Assembly (NCBI RefSeq): GCF_047607725.1
Contig: NZ_JBLKSS010000086.1
Span: forward strand, 1 to 15,456
Direction of reading: 5' to 3'
Source of the DNA: JBLKSS01 sp047607725
GTDB lineage: Bacteria > Pseudomonadota > Gammaproteobacteria > Enterobacterales > Enterobacteriaceae
DNA: 15,456 nucleotides
The notes beneath the pieces were generated by a model, which did not search any database, was not told where the DNA came from, and saw only the letters and a program-made list of their open reading frames with translations. The translations under genes were made by a program, and so were the position numbers. Positions 7,108-14,774 of this stretch are shown here, piece after piece (positions within the stretch are counted from its first letter, which is position 1; each line of letters opens with the position of its first letter).

Positions 7108-8008
7108 GTGCGGATCGGCATTGATTTGGGGGGTACGAAAATCGAGGTAATAGCGCTGGATGACGAGGGTCAGGCGATATTACGCAAACGGGTCGCGACG
7201 CCGCGCGATGATTATCCGGGGACAGTGGAGACGATCGCGGCGCTGGTCGAGTGGGTAGAACAGGAGACAGGCCAACGCGGCAGCGTCGGCGTCGGTATTC
7301 CCGGCACCCTGTCGCCTTATACCGGTAAAGTGAAAAATGCCAATTCGGTATGGCTTAACGGTCAGCGCCTGGATCAGGATCTGCAGACCCGGCTGCAACG
7401 GCCGGTGCGGATGGCCAACGACGCCAATTGCATGGCGGTGTCGGAGGCAACGGATGGTGCCGGGATTGGCATGAATACCATATTTGCGGTGATTATCGGT
7501 ACCGGTATCGCTCTGAATGGGAAAGTGCACAGCGGCGGCAATGGCGTGGCGGGAGAGTGGGGGCATAACCCGCTGCCCTGGATGGATGAGGATGAATGGC
7601 GCATTAAGAAAAAGGTTCCCTGCTACTGCGGAAAATCCGGCTGTACCGAAACCTTCATCTCCGGCACCGGATTTATGCAGGATTACGAGAGGCTCAGCGG
7701 GCAACCACGCAGCGGGGCGGATATCGTCCATCTCGCCGCAGAAGGCGATAAATGGGCTGAGCGGGCGCTGGGTAATTATGAGCGACGGCTGGCCAAGGCG
7801 CTTGCACAGGTGATCAATTTTCTCGATCCGGATGTTGTCGTGTTGGCGGGTGGGATGAGCAATGTCGACAGACTGTACGATTCGCTACCGACCTTAATAA
7901 CGCCTTGGGTATTCGACAACGAATGCCAGACGCCGATTCGTAAGGCGGTTCATGGCGACTCCAGCGGTGTGCGCGGCGCGGCTTTGGCCGCAGGAAAAGG
8001 GGCGCTGA
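7108..8008 (+). pseudogene. mak: Fructokinase/manno(fructo)kinase Mak, ROK family, damaged
   Basis: Mak phosphorylates fructose, and mannose less well, with ATP in the cytoplasm. The GTG start at 7108 gives MRIGIDLGGTKIEVIAL, the ROK-family phosphate motif. Further conserved parts are VGVGIPG, NDANC, the GEWGHNPLPW block, the zinc-site cluster CYCGKSGC, LDPDVVVLAGG and HGDSSGVRGAA. Two lesions appear against E. coli Mak. An in-frame 12-base deletion after IIGTG removes C-G-A-G from the conserved glycine loop. Near 7986, a deletion of about 5 bases shifts the frame, so the usual W-L-W-P-Q-E end is lost. The shifted frame would run on to 8481, antisense to sbcC. The end at 8008 is the stop in the ancestral frame (WPQEKGR). 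The glycine-loop loss alone probably weakens or abolishes activity. The reading frame to 7985 is otherwise open, so a partial product may be made. Confidence 0.8.
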
Positions 8009-8219
8009 ACCACGACCGATGCCAGCGCCACCCACGCGGCGGCAGGTCGGACCTGTATAGCGCACGGGCGGGGCGTCAACGGCGGGTGGGGTGCAGTTGC
8101 CGTGGGCAAAGGTTGCCAACTGCGTCAATAACGGGCTTGTTGGCGTTGCCGTGGGTAGTGCTGGCAGGGCTGGCCGGCCGCATCAATGGTGGGTTAGGTG
8201 TAGTAGCCGCCCGCGGCAC
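8009..8219 (-). pseudogene. Possible remnant of an araJ-like MFS transporter C terminus
   Basis: In E. coli, araJ lies between mak and sbcC on the sbcC strand. Here about 210 bp remain. On the minus strand near 8010-8060 there is a hydrophobic run, AWVALASVVV, shortly after YTGP in another frame. This resembles the end of an arabinose-efflux-type MFS protein. The match is short and spans a frame change, so the call leans on synteny. Simple non-coding DNA is the alternative. Confidence 0.2.
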
Positions 8220-11202
8220 TCAATCGTCCGCATCTTTGACCGGCGCGTTGTCCGCCACCGCAAATTGTCGCGCAAGACGGCTGATGCCCAATTCATTAAT
8301 TTTACTGACTTTTATCTGCACTGGAATACGCTCCTTCATCGCTTCCACGTGGCTTATCACGCCGATCATTTTACCGCTGGCGTTCAGGGTATCCAGCGCG
8401 TCCAGGGCAATATCCAGCGTCTGGGCGTCAAGGGTGCCGAATCCCTCGTCAAGGAACAGCGAGTCAATGCCCGTCTTATGACTGACCAAATCCGATAACG
8501 CCAGCGCCAGTGCCAGACTGACCAGAAAACTCTCCCCGCCTGACAGCGTACGGATATCACGTATGGCGTCCGCCTGCCAGGTGTCCACTACTTCCAGCTC
8601 CAGCTCTTCGTGCGTTTTGCGTTGCAGCTGATAACGGCCGTGCAGGCGCGCCAACTGCTGGTTAGCCAGATAAATAAGATGTTCTAACGTTAATCCCTGA
8701 GCGAATTTACGAAATTTATCCCCCTCCTTCGACCCGATGAGCTCATTGAGATAGGCCCAATCCTGACAACGGTCGCGGCTCTCTTCTATCTGCCGCAGCA
8801 GCAGATGCTGTTCCCGCTGCCGCTGTTGATGGCTGCTCAACTGCTGCTGTATTTCCCCCTGTCTGCGGGCAAGCTGGCGCAGCTGGTCATCCAACTCGGC
8901 CAGGCGCTCCGCCACCGCGGCGGCGTCATCCTCGGGCGACAGGGCGGACGGACGGGCAGCCTCCACCTGCCCCAGCGCCTCGGCGGCCTGCTGCTGGCGG
9001 GCATCTGCACGCTGCTGCTGCGCGTTGAGCCGGTCGCGACGTTCGCGCAGCGCCGCACGCTCGCCTGTGGGCAGCAGCGCGGCATCCAGAGCCGCGCTAT
9101 CGGCAAACGAAGAGGCGCGCAACGCCTGTTGCAGCTGGTTTGTGCTTGACAGTGCCTGCTGAACCAGCGTCTGCCGCTGGCGCGCCAGCGCGCTGAGGCT
9201 GCCCGCCAGTTCATGCAGCTGACGCTGCGCTGCTTGTAGCTCCTGGCCGGCCTGAAGCTGCGCCTGCCGCAGCCGTTCACCGGTGCGGCGCAGGCGCGCG
9301 CCGGACTCGACGGTCGAGACATCGCCGGCCAGTTCAGCGTCGGTGACCGTTAGCGCTTGCGTCAGCGCCTCCTGGTGCTGCGTGAGGTCGGCAACGGTCT
9401 GCACCAGCGCGTCGACGCTGCCGTTCAGCGAGGTGATTTGGCTGGTCAGCCGCTGCGCCAGTTGAGTGTCTTCCCGTTCATAAGCCGCCAGCGCGTCTGC
9501 GGCCGCCTGCAGGGCCTCGGGCGTTAGCGTCGCCAGCTCGGGAAGTTGCACGTTTTCGTCAGGCGTAATCGTCAGTTGCTCAGCCGCCTGCCGCCAGCGT
9601 TTCCTCGCCCTGCTGGCACTGCGTAACCAGCAGGTGCAAACGGGTATCCCCCTCGATCTTCGCCACGGCGCATCTCTCCACTTCGGTCTGCTGCTGCTGC
9701 AACTGCTGCTCGGTGCGCCCGGGGGGGCAACGTCTGATAGGCGTTTATCGCTGGATGCTGGGTGGCGCCGCACAGCGGGCAAGGTTCACTTGCGCGCAGA
9801 GTACGGCGCTCATCCTCCAAGCCGGACAATGCGCCGTTCCAGCTCCAGCGCCGTTTGCTCCTGGCTTAACGTAAACCGCGTTTGCAGGCGTTGGGCCTGC
9901 GGCGCCTCCTCCTGTCGGAGCCTATCCACCAGCCCCGTGAGCGGCAGCAGCAGGGTGGTCAGCAGCAGGTAATGGGGCCGCTGCCGCCGTTTCCAGCGCG
10001 TCTCGAACGTGGCGCCGCTCTGCGCGTGGGCCCGTTCCTCCCGCCGCCGTTGCGCCTCGGCAAAGCTCAAGCTTAGCGCCTCCCGCTGTTGCGCCAGCAG
10101 CTGACTCTCCGTTAAGCGCTGCTGACCTTCCGTTTGTAAGGCGGCAAGCCGTAGCCGTTGCTGCGCCACGCGCTGTTCCAGGTCGCGGCAATGCGTTTGC
10201 ACTTCGTCGCGGCGAGCGAACTGCTCACGCCACAACGGGAGCTGCTCACCCCACAGGCGGCATGGCGGTCCAGCCAGTCGCTATTCGCCTGCGCCTGCTG
10301 ACGTGCCTGGTCCAGCGCCTGCTGCTGTGTCGCCAGGGCCACGCTTTCCTGACGATGGCGCTGCTGCAGCGGCAGAAGCTGACGCCTAAGGTCCTCCTGT
10401 TGTTGCCGCAGCGTGGCGATCTGCTGATCCAGCGGGATAAGCTGTTCTTCTATTATTTACTGTTGCCGGCGCTGATCCTCCTCGTGCGCGGCCACTTGCT
10501 CATCGGCGTGGCGCAGCAGCGCTTGCACGAGCGGCTGCCGCCGCGGCGTCAGTTCGTCTTCAAGCGCCGCCTGCTGCTCATCGGTCAGCATTTCAATGGC
10601 GCCCGCGCGGGCTTCCCACTGCGCCAGCTCGCTGCGGACCGCTTTATTGCGCTCAAAAACATCGGCGGAGATGCGGCCATAGATATTGGTGCCCGTCAGC
10701 TCCTCCAGCAGCCCGGCGCGGCTTTTGGCGTCAGCATTCAAAAACGCGGCGAAATCGCCCTGCGCCAGCAAAATGGATTTGGTGAACCGGGCAAAATCCA
10801 GCCCCGTCAGTTCGGCTATCAGGCGTTTTTTATCGCTGATTTTACCCGCCAGAATCAGGCCGTCGCTGATACGGGCCAGCTCCACTTTCGCCCCCTGCAG
10901 ATTACCGTCAGGTTGATTTTTCGCCCGACGCTGGCTCCAGAACGCTCGGTAGCCGACCCCTTTGACGGCGAATTCCACTTCGGCAAGCGCTTCCGCGGTA
11001 TGGCGTGTCATCAGCTCCGGGCCGGGGTTGTCCTTAAGGCGCGGCGTCTGGTGATAAAGCACCAGACTGATGGCATCGAGCAGCGTGGTTTTCCCCGCGC
11101 CGGTCGGGCCGGTAATGGCGAACAGGGGGCGGCGGTAAAGTCGATTTTCCATTCGCCCTGCAGCGCATTCAGGTTTTTCAGGCTCAGCGTCAGAATTTTC
11201 AT
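8220..11202 (-). pseudogene. sbcC: Exonuclease SbcCD ATPase subunit SbcC, multiply frameshifted
   Basis: SbcC is the Rad50-like SMC ATPase that, with the SbcD nuclease, cleaves DNA hairpins and ends. The start MKILTLSLKNLNALQGEWK matches E. coli SbcC, and its ATG overlaps the sbcD stop as ATGA. The frame breaks near 11125-11132, just before the P-loop segment FAITGPTGAGKTTLLDAI. It then hits TAA at 10457-10459, shifts again near 10250, and near 9822-9829 just before the zinc hook (PCPLCGATQHPA). It shifts once more near a G7 run (9721-9727) and again near 9588. From there to 8220 the C-terminal half is open: long Gln/Ala-rich coiled coil, GSKEGDKFRKFAQGLTLE, signature TLSGGESF, and Walker B DSLFLDEGFGTLD. 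About 994 codon-equivalents remain against 1048 in E. coli. No functional SbcC is expected. The two ATPase ends are better preserved than the coiled coil, as expected for a recently lost gene. Confidence 0.93.
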
Positions 11203-12420
11203 GCCTCCGCTCCCTCATGGCCATCGTGCACATCGCCGACCACCTGTTCAAACAGGCGCCGGATGCACTGGCAGCGTGGTTCATCCGGCGCGTCCTCCAG
11301 CGCCAGCCGCCGTTCAAACACCTCGCTCACGCTCAATTCGCTAAGCGTCTCCTGCTGTAACGGGTGGAGGCCGCTAGACCGCTGCTCGCGGCTGCGGCGC
11401 AGCAACACCACCTCTACCGGTAGCGGTTCCGCCAACACCTGGAGATGCTGCTGTATGTCGGTGAGATAGCCGTCGGCCACACCCTCAATGTCCAGCCACA
11501 CCGGGCGTTCGCCGCGATAATCAGCATAGCAGCGCAGCTGCCGCTCTATCTCATCCACACGGCCTTTGATAAGCAGCATCGGCGGCGTTTCGGGCACCGT
11601 CAGCGGCGTTATCCGTGGCGGCAGGCCGTCTTGAAAGCTGACCAGATTGACCTGTTTCGGCTGGCCCGCTTCATCAAAGCTTAGCGGGATCGGCGAGCCG
11701 CAATAGCGGATGCAGTCATTGCCGCCGATAATCTGTGGCCGGTGGATATGGCCCAGGGCGATATAATCCGCGGGCGGGAACAGCCGCGCGGGAAAAGCAT
11801 CGAGAGCGCCGATATAAATATCGCGCACCGAATCGGTGGTGCTGGCGCCAACCGTCGTGAGATGGCCGGTGGCGATAATAGGGACCGGGGAGGGGAGTGC
11901 GTCGCGCAACCGCTGTGCGCGTTGATACAACTGCTGATAGCGTTCAGCGATGTCGTCCAGCAACGCCTGCTGCTTTTCACCTCCCGATAGGCCGCCGCGG
12001 CTGACCAGCACGTCCCGCGGCCGCAGAAAGGGAACGGCGCACCGCACCCGGCGCGCCGTTGCGATCGTTTAGTACCCAAACTTGGTCCTCGCCGTTGCCG
12101 CCGGCCACTATGCGCGTATTCAGGCACGCCAGCAGCGCGTGGGATTCATTGAGCGTCGCGACCGCGTCATGATTGCCCGCCAGCGCCACCAGCCGACAGC
12201 CGGTCGGCTACAGCGACACGACGAAACGGTTGAATAATTCGCGGGCATAGCTGGGCGGTGTACCGGTATCGAAAACGTCGCCCGCTACAATCAAGGCGTC
12301 CACCTGGTGTTCGTCGACCTGACTGATCAGCCACGTCAGAAACGCCTGATGTTCCTCGGCGCGGTTTTTGGTGAAAAACGACTGACCCAGATGCCAATCT
12401 GAGGTGTGAATAATGCGCAT
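11199..12420 (-). pseudogene. sbcD: Exonuclease SbcCD nuclease subunit SbcD, broken
   Basis: SbcD is the Mre11-like Mn-dependent phosphoesterase partner of SbcC. The start MRIIHTSDWHLGQSFF carries the D-x-H metal motif. VAGDVFDTG (GD motif), LAGNHD (GNHD) and ALGHIHRPQ (GHxH) follow, so all the phosphoesterase motifs can still be read. Two lesions break the gene. A TAG at 12208-12210 follows FVVSL where relatives have Gln (CAG to TAG). A single-base frameshift occurs near 12045-12060, between GAPGAV and AVPFLRPRD. The total of 1222 bases, one more than a multiple of three, agrees with one inserted base. The rest of the protein, including SREQRS and TLSELSVSEVFERRLALE, is open to the TGA at 11199-11201, which overlaps the sbcC start by four bases. 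The sbcDC operon layout is that of E. coli. Confidence 0.93.
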
Positions 12421-12893
12421 GACGCTCCAGCGGCAAACAAATCGATGGGGCAGTATAAACCGTGACGCCGGCGCCTGTCGTCCGACGGGGGGGATTTTGC
12501 GGCGCCGGTTCCCGAAAAAGAGGGTTAAGCCGTCCCGTGTGGCGTCGCCGTTGCGACGTATTCTGCGCCGAGTAACCGCGCGCTTTGCTGTGTAACGCCC
12601 TCCGCCCGTTGCCGTGGCACTGTATGCTCCACCATCCCCTTTACGCTCGATTACCCAGAGGGAAACAAGATCCTGCGTAAGGCACTGACGGTGCGGCTGC
12701 TGCGCACTGATTATCAATATTCGCTACTTTTCAGCGCCTTATGGTATTTAGACGTCTTTTGTTGCCGCGGGGTGCCGGCGTCAGTTAACGATAAAATCTA
12801 TTTCTTTTAAGATAAATGAGTTTTAATAAATATGTCACAAAAGTGACGCATAATGCCGGCACCTTAATCATGACGATTTATGGCGGAGAAACG
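12421..12893. other. Divergent intergenic region between sbcD and phoB
   Basis: About 470 bp contain no supported gene. The right part carries the Pho box and phoB promoter. The region next to sbcD presumably holds its promoter. An open stretch around 12671-12810 on the plus strand (LRKALTVRLLRTDYQY...) has no start codon context or recognised homology, and I do not call it a gene. Confidence 0.5.
12832..12854 (+). promoter_or_regulatory. Pho box and overlapping -10 of the phoB promoter
   Basis: ATGTCACAAAA followed by GTGACGCATAA forms two 11-bp half-sites of Pho-box type. They end in CATAAT (12849-12854), which serves as the -10. The E. coli phoB promoter has the same arrangement (TCTGACGCATAATGACG). 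PhoB binds this site to activate its own operon when phosphate is scarce. The site lies 40 bp before the phoB ATG. It survives although phoB and phoR are both destroyed. Confidence 0.7.
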
Positions 12894-13320
12894 ATGGCGA
12901 GACGCATACTGGTGGTGGAAGACTAAGCGCCAATCCGGGAAATGTTGTGTTTTGTCCTGGAGCAAAACGGCTTTCAGGCCATCGAGGCGGAGGACTACCC
13001 TTCCGCGGTCAATCTGCTCGCGGAACCGTACCCTGACTTGGTGCTACTGGACTGGATGCTACCGGGCGGTTTCGGCATTCAATTCATCAAACAGATGAAA
13101 CGCGAAGCGCTATCGAGGGAAATTCCTGTTGTGATGCTGACCGCGCGCGGGGCTTCCCCAAACCCTGACGCCGCGGCGATAGCGGCCATTCACTGTACGC
13201 TTGCGCACAGGCGATGACACCGCACAGAGGCGGACCATGAGTCAGACGGAAAGGATGCGATGCCCGCGGTCGGCGGACGCATGATGAGCCGGTGGCCGCG
13301 GTACAGGGCTGTCGTGAAGG
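12894..13320 (+). pseudogene. phoB: Phosphate response regulator PhoB, broken
   Basis: PhoB is the OmpR-type response regulator of the Pho regulon. The ATG at 12894 has GGAGAA upstream and gives MARRILVVED. Codon 11, a Glu in E. coli, is TAA (12924-12926). After the stop the receiver continues in frame with APIREM, CFVLEQNGF, the phosphoacceptor block LLDWMLPGG, IQFIKQMKRE and PVVMLTARG. Next comes SPNPDAAAIAAI, which could correspond to SPKELVARIKAV after an in-frame loss of about 20 residues. A stop follows at 13215-13217. The winged-helix effector domain is essentially missing. A weak trace, HDEPVAAVQG at 13280-13309, has the spacing of the usual HDRMVQTVRG near the C terminus, which is why the end is put near 13320. 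No functional PhoB can be made. Confidence 0.9.
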
Positions 13321-13328
13321 AGATGCCG

Positions 13329-13812
13329 TTGCTTGAACCTATTACCTGGCGCAGATTGTTGCTGGAAGGGGTGATGTTTTGCCTGCCGGCACTGCTGTTG
13401 TCGTTGTTCATCGGCCACCTGGGCTGGCTATTGGCGCTGTCGCTGCTGGCGGCGCTGATGCGCAATTATTATTTTCAGCTGCGGCTGTCGCATTGGCTAT
13501 GGCGCCACCCGGGGCGGGCGCCGCCGGCGGCGCGAGCTGGCGATGTTGTTCAAACGCTTTCGCAGCGGCGCCGACTCGCTGCCCGATGCGTTGGTGATGT
13601 TAACGGGTGACGGTCATATTTTCTGGTGCAACGGCCTGGGCCAACAATTGCTCAGTTTCCGCTGGCCGGAGGATAACGGGCAACCGATCCTCAATTTGTT
13701 GCGTTATCCGGAGTTTAATGATTATCTGCAGCGGCAAACGTTTCAGCGACTATGGGGTGGCAATCATTTCTGGACTCTCAAGGGGAACGATGGATTAGCC
13801 GGAAGCCCTTTA
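13329..13812 (+). pseudogene. phoR: Phosphate sensor kinase PhoR, N-terminal remnant cut by IS21-family end
   Basis: PhoR is the membrane histidine kinase that controls PhoB. The likely start is TTG at 13329, with AAGGAG (13317-13322) six bases upstream. This gives a leucine-tract start aligning with E. coli MLERLSWKRLVLE, whereas the ATG at 13323 touches the Shine-Dalgarno. Two membrane helices follow (VMFCLPALLLSLFIG and WLLALSLLAALM). After HWLWRHPGRAP about 25 residues are missing and the frame changes. Reading resumes as RRRELAMLFKRFRSGADSLP, IFWCNGLGQQLLSFRWPED and NLLRYPEF, the PAS region. Near 13750 the frame shifts back, and LDSQGERWISRKPF aligns with LNTGRHLEIRVMPY. The sequence stops at 13812, exactly where the IS terminus begins. 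The histidine-kinase catalytic domains are absent from this window. Confidence 0.9.
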
Positions 13813-13968
13813 TGCAGATTCCGACGTAGCCGATCAGCTATTCCGGCAATATCTGATCACTGATTCCGGTCGCCCGACCAGCGATTCTGATTTCACCCGA
13901 TCACTGATTCGCATGACAACCGATCACGATTTCGCATGAAGCACGATCATCCTGTCAGACAGTGAGTG
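13813..13968 (+). mobile_element. Solo terminal fragment of an IS21-family element, probably the istA-side end
   Basis: TGCAGATTCCGACGTA at 13813-13828 is the exact reverse complement of the terminus at 176-191. Repeated GATCA or GACCA cores then start at 13832, 13855, 13876, 13899, 13922 and 13945, spaced 23, 23, 21, 23, 23 and 23 bp apart from unit to unit where measured. No transposase gene follows; phage sequence begins within about 65 bp. Six repeat units here against four at the left copy, with diverged unit sequence, suggest this is the opposite (istA) end. If so, both copies lie in the same orientation. The right boundary is not exact, and some bases up to about 13990 may also be IS. 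Confidence 0.75.
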
Positions 13969-14032
13969 CCAATTGAAATCTGACCCGCCCGCCAACGTAA
14001 CACTGACCCAGTCCGTCAGAAGAGGTATCACC

Positions 14033-14515
14033 ATGATAGATGTGACGATCACCGTGCCCGATACCCTGCGTCAAGCCCTGGAACGGCTGGCGCAGTCCCT
14101 GAGCCCCCGTCAGCCGTTGATGTGCGCTCTCAGTGAAGAACTGTATGACGCGGTGATGGAGAATTTCGAGCAGGAAGGCCGCCCGCGCTGGCTGCCCATT
14201 GCGTGCGCCGGTAAAATCCTGCAGCAGTCGGGGCGGCTGGCCGCCTCCATTGACAGCGACGCCGATAACGACCAGGCCGTGGTCGGAACCAATGTGGTGT
14301 ACGCACGTATTCACCAGCAGGGTGGCACCACCCGGCCCCATGTCATTCGCCCCCGCTATAAAAAGGCGTTGACCTTTAACGGTCGGGTGGTAAAAAACGT
14401 CAATCACCCCGGCTCGACGATACCGGCGCAGCCCTTTCTCAGTCTGACCGACGAGGATTATTAGGCCCTGGCGCACACCGTCAATGATTACCTCCAGCGT
14501 GCGCTGGACGAGTGA
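14033..14515 (+). pseudogene. Mu-like phage virion morphogenesis protein (gpG-like), late premature stop
   Basis: In Mu-like phages this protein is needed for head/tail assembly. The ATG at 14033, preceded by AGAAGAGG, gives MIDVTITVPDTLRQALERL. The middle has the family pattern of a Gly-rich turn (AGKILQQSGRLAASI), GTNVVYARIHQQGG, and TIPAQPFLSLTDED near the end. Reading stops at TAG 14462-14464. The same frame continues for 16 codons (ALAHTVNDYLQRALDE) to TGA 14513-14515, so TAG most likely replaced a Gln codon. The lost tail is short, and a shortened protein might be stable. An earlier in-frame ATG at 13973 would overlap the IS/phage junction and is less likely. The next phage gene downstream is gpI-like, the same order as in Mu. 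Confidence 0.7.
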
Positions 14516-14599
14516 CGCCCTAAAAAGGCCGTTGCGCGTTTTTTGATAGCCAGGCAGACGATGATGCGGTTGAAACCGCGTTAAGCGATTCTGGAGCGA

Positions 14600-14621
14600 T
14601 TTAAACGGGTTTTAAACGGGG
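14600..14621 (+). repeat. 11-bp tandem duplication in phage intergenic DNA
   Basis: TTTAAACGGGT is followed immediately by TTTAAACGGGG, two copies with one mismatch. It lies between the gpG-like and gpI-like genes, in about 259 bp that hold no other supported feature. It may be a simple duplication or a phage regulatory site. Confidence 0.5.
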
Positions 14622-14774
14622 TATCGCCGCCCACGTCAGCGGTGTAGGCTGACGGCAGCCCGTTATTGCGATTTTCTCCCCCCACCATTACCCCCTACAC
14701 CCCCGTCACGACGAGATACCCGAAGCGCACGTTAGGCTGTTTCCCATGAATGATGCTTCTGGGACCGCCACCGC

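Noticed and set aside
8220..8481. Extension of mak over the sbcC 3' end as a longer fused protein
   Set aside because: It is produced by the frame change near 7986. The added residues are antisense to well-conserved SbcC sequence and resemble no protein.
10262..11344. Long plus-strand open frame of 360 codons
   Set aside because: It is opposite the coding strand of sbcC and sbcD, whose minus-strand products match known proteins with their motifs. The plus-strand product is a shadow.
12671..12810. Open stretch LRKALTVRLLRTDYQY... before phoB
   Set aside because: It has no start codon with a ribosome-binding site and no known family. It lies in promoter DNA.
13955..14476. Minus-strand open frame of 173 codons over the gpG-like gene
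   Set aside because: The plus-strand frame matches Mu-like gpG and has a ribosome-binding site. The minus frame is its complement and has no recognisable motif.
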